DNA of 64,000 nt from Sacculina carcini. Its lineage: Eukaryota > Arthropoda > Thecostraca > Sacculinidae. Each line of letters begins with the position of its first letter. Positions within the stretch are counted from its first letter, which is position 1. Below are positions 20,988 through 29,639 of the stretch, piece after piece. The translations under genes and the position numbers were made by a program. A model generated the notes under the pieces. It saw only the letters and a program-made list of their open reading frames with translations. It had not been told where the DNA came from and made no database searches. The stretch is from positions 5,847,362-5,911,361 of the forward strand of contig OU696572.1 in NCBI GenBank assembly GCA_916048095.2, written 5' to 3'.

Positions 20988-20988
<1 letters not shown>
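16430..20988 (+). mobile_element. Large Helitron-like non-coding element X
   Basis: It starts after (TA)n with aaaagagatcctctgtgtgt and ends with ccgcacagcgggcgggtttt followed by aatgCTAG at 20985-20988, then T. A 5' TC(TA)n start, 3' CTAG preceded by a GC-rich segment, and an AT target without duplication are Helitron hallmarks. Interior: at 16430-18260 tandem divergent modules of about 370-400 bp; at 18260-20988 about ten copies of the GC-rich motif ttccgcacgacgggcggg spaced 100-800 bp apart, with a second repeated word gttccgcgggcagcaactat at about 19997, 20206 and 20690. No coding capacity. Related to element Y at 44589. Confidence 0.55.
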
Positions 20989-21024
<36 letters not shown>

Positions 21025-21173
21025 CGTATGTCGTGCTATGTACACGCATAATGTATAGCACCACACACGAACACAATGTTCACACGCCTATATAGATAGT
21101 TGCTCTTAGAAATGAAAAAGTTGCGCAAAAAACAAAAAATTGCATTGATAACCTATTTAATACTTATCTCGGA
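20985..21173. repeat. (TA)n microsatellite and short spacer
   Basis: About 16 TA units at 20988-21021 followed by unremarkable AT-rich sequence up to the gypsy remnant. Confidence 0.8.
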
Positions 21174-21797
21174 TCAATAAAATATTGTTTTTGGGCTTTT
21201 TATGATGAACAGATTATATGGAAGAAAGTTGCATTTGCAACAAAAGGTCACCCTAGTTATAATACGATGTTCCACACCCGGGACGGTGACTGCCGGAAAA
21301 GTTGAGGGTGGTGCGCTGATCGCTCCGAATCCTTCAGAATTGCGGACACCCGTGAACCCAGGGTCGTTGCGATTTGGAGGATGAGTTTGGCTGACGTGTA
21401 CGACGGCGGGATGATCATGCTCCGCCGGAAGAGCTGGATTTGTAGACATATACGTCGTGCTGTCCACCAATACCTTCCTTTTGAAGTCAATGACCAATCC
21501 AGATTCACTGAGGAAATCGGCTCCAAGTATTGGGGTAGTCACTGCAGCGACCAAAAACGAAAATGTGTATGTGCGACCGAGACCGAGGTCAATTAGATTC
21601 TCACGGCGAACTTCAAACACCGGAATGAATGACCCGTTAGCGGCTCGAAGAGTTGGAGACTGCAAGGGTGTAGGAGGCTTAGGACCCACAGGCAACAAGG
21701 AAACCTCCGACCCACTATCGACTAGGAAACGACGTCCTTCGGTGTCAACCACATACAGTAGTAGACACTCGCCTGTTGCAACCGGACACGGCCGTCA
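21174..21797 (-). pseudogene. Gypsy aspartic protease (retropepsin), truncated before RT
   Basis: The frame reads CLLLYVVDTEGRRFLVDSGS and EVSLLP (catalytic DSG), later TPILGADFL (flap-distal ILGxDFL motif) and LVIDFKRKVLVD. After a Pro-rich linker it reaches VPGVEHRIIT, the usual lead-in to reverse transcriptase, and then diverges into unrelated sequence near 21255. The protease cleaves the gag-pol polyprotein. Two adjacent stops (TAG TGA, about 21795-21800) separate it from gag in the same frame. Not functional as it stands. Confidence 0.8.
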
Positions 21798-22676
21798 CTA
21801 CCGGCTGCTCGAGGCGTTTCGCGACATATCTGAGTTGAATGTGCATCGGCCAAGGCATCTCCGTGCTGCCGGCCCGAAGCGTCGGTGGAGTCGGCACCAG
21901 CGGTCTACTAAGTCAGCTGAACTTGCAGGTTGCTGAGGAAATCGTGGCCTAGTCGACTGAGGCTGCAGCGCATTGGACGCTCTGGTTGCTGCCAGTACAC
22001 TCGCACTACCACTCGTCGATGCTGAAGTGTCGCTCGAGTTTGCGGATGTGGTGCTACTGACCTGTATTGGTCGCTGGTGCTGGTCGGCGCGGAGAGCAAC
22101 TTGGCTCAGTGAATTTGAAGCCAGCCAGTCTCCGCACATCATCTGAAGGGTCACAGGCAACCGACACAAAAATGCTTCGCGGACTGTTTCATGATCCGTA
22201 TCATTGGGGTATAGGGCCGCTAAATCCGCGTACAGCTCAGTTGGTTTCCGTGAGCCCAACTCGCGTGGGAGGCTCTCAAAACGCTGGAAACGCTCTGAAG
22301 CAGTGAGCGGAAGCCGTGAACGTAACCGTCTCGTCAACTCGTTGTAGCATGACGTTCCCAGGGGCTGGTCACCAAGTCCTTCACGAATCTGAACTGCTCC
22401 GGAGGTAATTTCGACAGCAACTTGCGCAATTTGGTTGATTGCGCTCGCAGTCCGGCGTCAACCATTAAATTGTCGCACATGGCTATACATGTGTCGACGT
22501 CACTTCGGTCGAAACTTGGCAGCTCTACTTTAACTGCCATAGTGGCACTGCCCTCCTCAGATGTATTCCCCATCTTTGATTCAGATGGGCTGAAACTCGG
22601 GGTCACCAATGTAGCAGCACCAAATACAGCGCGTACAAAACGATGTGTATTGGTGGCTCGTAACAATGCAACTGGT
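21250..22676 (-). mobile_element. CsRn1-type Ty3/gypsy element: LTR end, PBS, gag, protease (truncated)
   Basis: Minus-strand order: an LTR end reading gctgctaca (to 22610), a primer-binding-like TGGTGACCCCGAG starting at 22608, gag (22573-21798), then protease (21797 to about 21255). The sequence breaks just where RT would begin. The 5' side is cut at 22676/22677 by the junction with the Helitron composite. Gag carries a CHCC knuckle (C-x2-H-x9-C-x3-C), the signature I associate with the CsRn1 clade. Confidence 0.75.
21798..22573 (-). pseudogene. Gypsy gag with CHCC zinc knuckle, frameshifted
   Basis: Starts MGNTSEEGSATMAVKVELPS at 22573. The first part includes KLRKLLSKLPPEQFRFVKDL and the second ERFQRFESLPRELGSRKPTE and LFLCRLP-like capsid features (EAFLCRLPVTLQ), ending with WCRLHRRFGPAARRCLGRC, the nucleic-acid-binding knuckle. 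The two halves lie in different frames, with the shift near 22340-22365, so gag is broken by a small indel. The capsid portion normally assembles the virus-like particle around the retrotransposon RNA. Confidence 0.75.
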
Positions 22677-22739
22677 GATATGTACGCAAAGATAGAGGCA
22701 GAAAGACTACTGTACAAAAACTCACCAAAAAGAGATCTG

Positions 22740-23880
22740 AGTTGAGTCATATATACACCTGAGAGACCACATAAATAACGACGGAAAGGCTAGCGATATT
22801 GGTCAACTCTGTATATTACCAGCAACATTTACAGGTGGTCCTCGGTACATGCATGAAAGAACTCAGTATGCAATGACATATGTTCGGAATTTCGGTAAAC
22901 CTGACCTCTTCATAACTTTCACATCAAATCCAAAATGGACAGAGATTGAAAACGAGCTTCTAACTGGCCAAAGAAACTCCAATAGACAAGACTTGATAGC
23001 TAGAGTATTTAGATTGAAACTTCACATTCTGGTGAGACTTAATCTTTAATTAAAAATATCAGATATTTGGACCAGTAAGAAGCTTTATGTACACAGTAGA
23101 GTGGCAAAAAAGAGGACTCCCAAATGTTCATATATTACTATGGCTAATTTCCCATATAAATCCTAACGATACAGACTCCGTGATTTCAGCAGAGCTTCCT
23201 CATCAACAGAGTGACCCTATACTCTTTGATATCGTAAAGAGGCACATGGTACATGGGCCATGTGGCGCTCTCAATTACAATTCCCCTTGCATGATCAATG
23301 GTAAATGCTCGAAAAAATACCCAAAGCGGCTTCAACTGAACACGTAGATTAGCGAAGATGGCTATCCCACTTACAGAAGAAGATCAATTCAAGATGGCGG
23401 CTACCGAACTACGGTGGGAGAACATGATGTTGATAATAGGTGGATAGTTCCATATTGTCCAGTACTGTCGATAATTTTCCACGCGCATATCAATGTTGAA
23501 TATTGTAACTCTGTAAGATCAATAAAATACGTTTTCAAGTACATAAACAAAGGTTCGGATGCGGCTATATATGCCCTTAGAAATGAAACGACGCACGATG
23601 AAGTAACTCAGTATCAGCTTGGTCGATACTTGAGTAGCAATGAGGCCTTGTGGCGGATATTCGGCTTTCCCATACACGAACGCTTTCCTGCAATACAGTA
23701 GCTGGCTGTTCACCTTGCTCAGCAGAGGCGATCTGACAACAGAGAGAGGACCGCCGCCACCCGAGCTGCTGAGACTGAGCCTCAGTCTCAGGGGAGGAGA
23801 CTGCTCGATAGTGCACAGCACCACCAAGCCAACGGATACGGAACGGATAAGAAGACCACCTCGACGATATTGTTGTGATT
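22740..23880 (+). pseudogene. Helitron Rep (HUH-type) N-terminal region, copy A, degenerate
   Basis: Three frames together carry the Helitron Rep-domain landmarks: FTGGPRYMHERTQ, NFGKPDLFITFTSNPKW, VEWQKRGLPNVHILLWL, YNSPCMINGKCSKKYPKR, and YVFKYINKGSD with the two catalytic tyrosines. The helicase half is absent. The HUH motif reads N-V-H instead of H-V-H. A TAG at 23698-23700 (FPAIQ*) interrupts a frame that is open in copy B. Rep nicks DNA and starts rolling-circle transposition; this copy cannot encode a working protein. Confidence 0.88.
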
Positions 23881-23919
23881 GAGATGACATGTGTCATGTC
23901 ATCTGGGAGGAGTGTAATT

Positions 23920-24240
23920 GCATGGACATGTGTGTGTGTGTGTGTGCTTGTGTGAGTCGTGCGTTGTCGTATATTGTGAGTTATCCACATGTGTGTATGT
24001 ATGTGCGTATTTGCTGACCTGTTCTGCGGAGTGTTTGATTAGCATGTGTGTGTGTATGTATGCGCGCGTATGTATGTGTCTATGCGTGTGTGCGACTGTG
24101 TGTTTGTACAATATGCTGAGAGGAGTTCGGTGCGGCGGCACTGAAGCAGCCGGAAGTCTGGTTGGAGAAGGGTGGCAGTGCGAATGTGAGTGTAGCGCGG
24201 GGTTGTTGTGTTGCCGGCGGTGTTTGGTGTGGCTAGCGCA
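23920..24240 (+). repeat. TG-rich low-complexity stretch
   Basis: Dominated by tgtgtgtatgtatgtgcg words; apparent Cys/Val-rich frames here are artefacts of the repeat. Differs between copies A and B by TG-unit number. Confidence 0.7.
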
Positions 24241-24349
24241 GGAGATGGAGAGTTGAATTGGTGTGGTGTTGTGACATTTATTCCCCATGTGTTTTTAGTC
24301 TAGAATTATACGATCCCAATTTGTGTTTTTTTCTTTTTACAACCACAAA

Positions 24350-25300
24350 AAATAAAACCAAAAAAACGTTATAGCGGTGAAAAGACAAAATGAACCCTGA
24401 AAAATGCGAAAATTTTGGTCAATATTCTGCCATCGAGATCTCCTAAACTATAAATGGTACAGCAATACAGATTATACCACTGTGTAGAAATTTTTCGGTC
24501 TACACGATAGGCTATAATTCATATCCAAAAATTAGTTTTATAACATGTAAAATGGAAAAAAATTCAATCTACATTCAAAATTTCATTTAAACTCTGGGCG
24601 TCCAATTTTATTTACTTTTTTCTCTATTTCTCAGCAACTAAATATCACACATCTAAATTAATAATATCATCATGCTGGGAATTTTGTGTTCTACACCACG
24701 GTATAAATTTAAATTTTACAGAGTGTATTAAAAAAGTTACGGCGGTGTGAAGTCAAAATGACAACGACAAAATTTTGGTCAATATTCCGGTATCTGCTCC
24801 TCATAAATCAGCATTGGTACAGCTATAAAAATTATACCATTGTGTAGAAAAAAATTTGATCTAAAAGATAATCTATAATTTATACCCACAACAGATACAA
24901 AAAACGTTTAAAATTGGCAAAATTCTCAAATCCATCCAAAATTGCACTTGAACACCGGGCGACTAGAATTTATTCATTTTTGTACCTATTTCTCAGTAAC
25001 TATTTGTCACACGTTAAAATAAATTATACCATCGTGCTAGAAATCTTGTTTTCTACAGTACGGTATAATTAGTAATTTTCCAAAGTGTATCTGAAAGAAG
25101 TTACGGCGGTGTAAAGTCAAAAGGATATATTGCCAATTTGACAGCTATTATGCGCACTTGCGATTACACAGGAATACACCGATCAAATTTCACTGAAGTC
25201 CAATCACAACTAAGAATGCATCATATTAGCTCCAAACAAGGATGGTGTTGTTCTATTGCGTACAGTTTAATTAATGCTACACTATACTGAATAGAAAGGC
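24350..25300 (+). repeat. AT-rich Helitron-like modules within composite A
   Basis: Three divergent modules begin near aaaacgttatagcggtgaaa (24362), aaaagttacggcggtgtgaa (24730) and gaagttacggcggtgtaaag (25097), i.e. about every 367 bp, with the same internal words as the 9965 and 44600 elements. Non-coding. Confidence 0.75.
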
Positions 25301-25574
25301 TTTATTGTCCTCAATATTTACACATGAATTGTTCCGCACGACGGGCGGGTAAAATGCTACTGGGAACAAAGTTGTGGCGTCATACTTTGTATGTCTGTGT
25401 GTCGCCGTTTGTTTGCGAGCGTGTGTTAGTGCGTCCTGTTGTGTGTGTACATTTCGCCCGTTTGTATGCGTGTCTGGTGTGTATTTATACCAAGAGAATA
25501 GTATGTCTGTGTGTAGTTAGTCTTCGGTCGCTTGTGTATGTTCTGGATGTATGTATCTACTGAACTGGTACCTA

Positions 25575-27267
25575 ACCTAACCTAGCTCACCCACTGTCTC
25601 AATGTCATGAGTACCAATTGGTAACTGATTGTTCGTCTGTGGCCGCCGGCGCAGCTCTCCATCAAATGATTGACGTCGAGCCGGTGCCCATAGAATTATA
25701 CTCCAAAAAACTCAGCGACGCACAGACAAAGTAGTCAGTATATGACAGAAAACTGCTTGCTGCGTTTCTGGCTGTTATCCATTTTCGGCACTTTCTGGAA
25801 GGTCAAAATATGATTTTATTCACTGATCACAAGCCGCTCGTCTCTGCATTTCACAGCCCTCGTCTTAGTAGGCCTCCGTCAGACGCAACACGAAGCGTCT
25901 CTCAGCTTGCAGTGGACGCTCAACACTCGCTCGATGTCAGGCGCCTCGCGCTCGCTCAACACAGTGCCGCAGATATCGCCGAGCTTGCCTCTTGTCCTTC
26001 GCTTCGCGTGGAAGTACGTCCAGTTGAGAGTGTTCCGTCTGGACTGCTGGTGGACGTTTCCACTGGTGTTGATCGGCCGCTGCTGCCTGAGTCACTACAG
26101 CACGAAGTGTATCGCGCGATACATAATCTACATCACCCAAGTGCCCGTGTCACAAAGCGCCTCGTCTCTGAACGATACGTCTTCAAGCGCATTTGGGCCA
26201 AGGTGTCATCGTGGGCGAAGACGTGCGTTCGCTGTCAACAATGTAAGATCGCTCGTCACCAACACACTGCCCTGCGTAGACCGCCGACACCTAGCGGACA
26301 GTTTGAAGCACTCCACGTCGATGTCGTCGGTCCTCTACCAGCTGTCAATGGTTATCAGTACATTTTCACCATCGTCGACCGCTTCACGAGGTATCCGGAG
26401 GCCTTGCCGATGCCTGACGCTACCGCAGCTTCTTGTGCGAGGGTTCTGCTTGACTGGATAGCGCGATTTGGTTTGTGCCTCTGTGTGACGTCTGATCGTG
26501 GCAGGCAATTCGTTTCGGAACTTTGGCGAGAGTTTTGGTCACTCCTAGGAGTCAGATTGTCCATAACGTGCGCGTACATGCCGCAACAGAACGACCTGGT
26601 GGAACGTGTACACCGGCAACTAAAAGCGTCTCTTACCGCCGCACTGATGGACAACAACGACTGGCTCACTGCACTGCCTGTTGGCTTGATGGGTCTTCGT
26701 GCCGCCCACAAGCCTGACATAAACTCCTCGCCGGCGGAGATGGTGTTGGGCGAGAAAATGCGGTTGCCTGGTCAGTTCTTTTCGCAGACCAACGAGGTTC
26801 GCCCGGCCTGTGAGGTTGCGTCTCAACTGGCCACTGCCTTCCAGCGACTTCGTCCGACTCCAACGGCGTGGCACCGCCGATACGACACCTCCCCGTTCGT
26901 GTCACAGTCACTGGCCACCGCTACACACGTCTTTGTACGCGTGGATGCTCATCGGCCGCCATTGACACCGCCGTATCGCGGTCCGTTCCCTGTGCTGGAG
27001 CGCGGTGACAAAGCGTTTGTGCTCGACTACGGTGGCATGACCGACACTGTCGCCGTAGACCGTCTCAAGCCGGCGTTTCTGGTGCGCGACAATCAGTCTG
27101 GTGTGGACTCTCCCCCGATCTCTACAGATGATCGCGATGCCAGTCAATCAGCCCCTCAAACTGCGCCAGACGCCTCCACCGACGGCCAGAGTTCGCCTGT
27201 CCAGCCGCCGCGTATCGTATGGTCACGCCGCTCTAGACCCGTTCGCCCTCCTGGTAGGTTCTTGTGA
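25575..27267 (+). pseudogene. Gypsy RNase H-integrase, chimeric, long open frame
   Basis: RNase H begins LAHPLSQCHE and YQLVTDCSS, is interrupted by TAG at about 25731, and reaches [11 protein letters not shown]; from 25810 a 485-codon frame is open. At about 25866 the sequence leaves the copy B relationship and continues into a different gypsy integrase: zinc-binding HNLHH...CVRCQQC, catalytic LHVDVVGP (Asp), TSDRGRQF (Asp), and DLVERVHR (Glu), then GLRAAHKPD and a chromatin/C-terminal part TVAVDRLKPAFL. The RNase H end and the connector are deleted. Integrase residues look intact, but the protein lacks protease and RT, so the element cannot move alone. The integrase inserts retrotransposon cDNA. 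Confidence 0.8.
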
Positions 27268-27286
27268 ATCGGTACTGCGAAGTACC

Positions 27287-27680
27287 TGGGGGAGAGCTGT
27301 AGCCGATGCGCCACACTCAGTGCATTTTTCTTTATTTTATTGTCATTGTTATTATTATGTATTCATTTTATCATAACATTATATCGCATTATCATGTTAT
27401 ATATAAATATGTATGTGCTCGATCTGCTACATGTTAAATTGTTTATTATGCATCGATGGCGCAAGCAATACAACACACGAGTCTTACCGTACGCACGGGT
27501 TTTGATCGCTGAGGCCGTTTGCCATTATTTTACTTTTGTAGGCGACCGTACAACTTATATGATAATTTTGTTCACTAACTCTATATTTACATATATTTAT
27601 TCATATTCATGTATCTACTCTATATTCACTCCAATATTACCATGTATATTGACTTTCTTCGACTGCTCATTGTGACTTTC
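27287..27680 (+). repeat. Likely polypurine tract and 3' LTR of the gypsy element
   Basis: ctgggggagagc (27286-27297) is a purine-rich priming site directly followed by TGTAGC (27298), the expected TG start of an LTR. AT-rich sequence follows. The end of the LTR is not clear because no second LTR copy is present in the window. Confidence 0.5.
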
Positions 27681-27744
27681 CCCCGCCGAGCTACTTAATT
27701 CTATTTTATCTTCTTTCGTCCATTTATTTGTTATGTTTCGCTCC

Positions 27745-27842
27745 TCTGATTACTGTGTGCGCTATAGAAAATACATTTGTTGTTGTTGTTGTTGTTGTTG
27801 TTTCTATGTGAGCGCTATACAAATCCATTGTTGTTGTTGTGT
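27745..27842 (+). repeat. Two CR1/L2-type LINE 3' tails in tandem
   Basis: gtgcgctatagaaaatacat plus (TTG)n, then gagcgctatacaaatccat plus (TTG)n. These match the 3' terminus of the LINE at 2986-7390 (gagcgctatatgaaatacatg plus (TTG)n), so they are severely 5'-truncated copies or SINEs sharing that tail. They end 22 bp before DNA2 exon 27864. Confidence 0.7.
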
Positions 27843-27863
27843 GTGTGCGTGTGGGTCAACTAG

Positions 27864-28127
27864 CTGGCGATCGATATAGAGGGCGCTGGCGGCGCTGCGG
27901 ACGGCGAGCTGGTGGGCGTGATAGCGCCGTATCGCGGCCAGGTGCGTCTTTTGCGTGATTTGCTGTCAACAACACAGAGGCCGTCACTGTCGGATGCCTC
28001 TCAATGTACTCAGTGCCACATTGAGACCAACACCGTTGACCAGTTTCAGGGTCGCGACAAGCTGGCAATTGTTGTCTCTTGCACTTGCAGTTACCCGACC
28101 AGTGACCCGCTCGGCTCCGATGGCCAG
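27864..28127 (+). CDS. DNA2: DNA2 exon with helicase motif V (88 codons)
   Basis: Acceptor AG at 27862-27863, donor CAG|GTGAAT at 28127/28128, 264 nt, phase 0 both ends. It encodes ELVGVIAPYRGQVRLLRDLL and NTVDQFQGRDKLAIVVSC. APYR and VDxFQGRDK (motif V) contact DNA and the nucleotide, and this wording is characteristic of DNA2 (human has VDKYQGRDK, as I recall). A Ser/Gln/Cys-rich insert (RPSLSDASQCTQCHIE) sits between them. The acceptor is preceded by tgttgtgtgtgtgcgtgtg rather than a pyrimidine tract. Confidence 0.88.
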
Positions 28128-28274
28128 GTGAATGTGTAGAGTAATTTGACCGCCCCTCTCTCAATTCGTATGGAGTCATTCCAATGCAAACATATAAATA
28201 TGCACGAACTATTTGCACAATGTATATTGACGCAATGCCGGCAACATAATCTGAAACGAAAAGATAACTGCTAA

Positions 28275-28750
28275 ACATTGATAAACATAGTTATACATTG
28301 ATAAACATAGTTATACATTGATAAACATAGTTATACATTGATAAACATAGTTATACATTGATAAACATAGTTATACATTGATAAACATAGTTATACATTG
28401 ATAAACATAGTTATACATTGATAAACATAGTTATACATTGATAAACATAGTTATACATTGATAAACATAGTTATACATTGATAAACATAGTTATACATCG
28501 ATAAACATAGTTATACATTGATAAACATAGTTATACATTGATAAACATAGTTATACATTGATAAACATAGTTATACATTGATAAACATAGTTTTACATTG
28601 ATAAACATAGTTATACATTGATAAACATAGTTATACATTGATAAACATAGTTATACATTGATAAACATAGTTATACATTGATAAACATAGTTATACATTG
28701 ATAAACATAGTTATACATTGATAAACATAGTTATACATTGATAAACATAG
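28275..28750. repeat. 20-bp minisatellite, about 24 units
   Basis: The unit ACATTGATAAACATAGTTAT repeats with almost no divergence; I see only two variant units (acatcg near 28497 and gttttac near 28591). It lies about 150 bp downstream of the DNA2 exon donor at 28127. The same words resume at 29620-29700 after the LINE fragment. Confidence 0.97.
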
Positions 28751-28764
28751 ATACATACATTACA

Positions 28765-29620
28765 CTGATGGATCTAAGTCGGCCAGTGGTGTGAGTTGTG
28801 CGTTTGTAAGTGGAGGTACGTGCCGCTCGAGCACGCTGCCACCGAACGCCTCCATCTACACGGCTGAACTTCACGCTATCCTGCTGGCCCTGGTTTTTAT
28901 TCGCTCATCTTGTTTTTCATTGTTTTTAGTTCTATCTGACTCCCTTAGTGCTTTAACTTCATTATCGTCTTTCTCCTTACATCCTCTTATACAGAGGATT
29001 TTTATCTCTCTTCACATTATCCACCACCAGGGCAAGCGTGTAAAGTTCTGCTGGATTCCGGCCCATATTGGTATTTTGGGCAACGAGCGAGCTGACAGAG
29101 CCGCAAAAAGAGCTGCTGAACGAGACTTTTATTCATTTTATTTTAACTTTCCCATTCCTTATTCGGACTTTTATCCTATTATACATCGTTTTATCCGTTC
29201 TCGCTGGCAGCTCTCCTGGGACGAATGTGGTACTAACAAACTAAAAGCAGTGAAGCCCGAAATCGGACATTGGATGTGCTCTTATCGCCGGAAGAGGTCC
29301 GAGGAGGTGGCGCTCTGTCGTTGAGAGCGGCGACATTGAGGCGTCATTGTCATTGTCAATCGGCGGTCATTGAGGGCCGCATTTTTGAATTTCTACGGCT
29401 TTTGCCTTTTAAAACTATTTATTGATTTTTATTCTTCTGACTTTCATATTCATATCATTCACCCTCACGCTTATTTATTTCTTCGCTCCATTACGTTCAT
29501 TTGCATAGTTTTAGTTTAATTTAGATAACAACAGACTGGGGGGTGCCATATGGTCCTAGAGGCCGGTGCACCCCTAAAACTCAATAATCAATCAATCAAT
29601 CAATCATTTAACATAGATAC
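28765..29620 (+). mobile_element. I/Jockey-like LINE, 5'-truncated 3' fragment with RNase H
   Basis: Starts inside the RNase H domain (YTDGSKSASGVSCAFVSGG, then YTAELHAILLALVF, VLSDSLSAL, CWIPAHIGILGNERADRA), matching the C-terminus of the 55294-62410 element. The frame continues through GHWMCSYRRKRSEEVALCR and then is cut by an internal deletion (29325-29370) that removes the Cys/His tail. The 3' UTR ends in a complete tail: ctaaaactcaataatcaatc and more (AATC)n at about 29575-29610. It is inserted within the minisatellite. Confidence 0.88.
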
Positions 29621-29639
29621 ATAGATTTAACATAGAAAG

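Larger units (their letters stand above)
22677..25866 (+). mobile_element. Composite copy A: Helitron Rep remnant + TG tract + AT-rich body + gypsy end
   Basis: This 3.19-kb block recurs at 37869-41048 (copy B) and, from its middle onward, at 62455-64000 (copy C). Shared sequence begins gatatgtacgcaaagatag and ends in gypsy RNase H at tctctgcatttca. Contents: Rep coding 22740-23880, a TG-rich stretch 23920-24120, AT-rich Helitron-like modules 24350-25250, the motif ttccgcacgacgggcggg at 25330, a 39-bp LTR-like start and RNase H. Net length difference from copy B is about 9 bp. Confidence 0.85.

Noticed and set aside
23918..24256. Long Cys/Val-rich frames in TG-rich DNA (also 1551-1904, 2412-2709, 8202-8435, 39068-39443)
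   Set aside because: They are translations of TG microsatellites and lack motifs or start support.
28275..28750. CRISPR-like regular array
   Set aside because: The 20-bp units are contiguous with no spacers and the sequence is animal nuclear DNA; it is a minisatellite.
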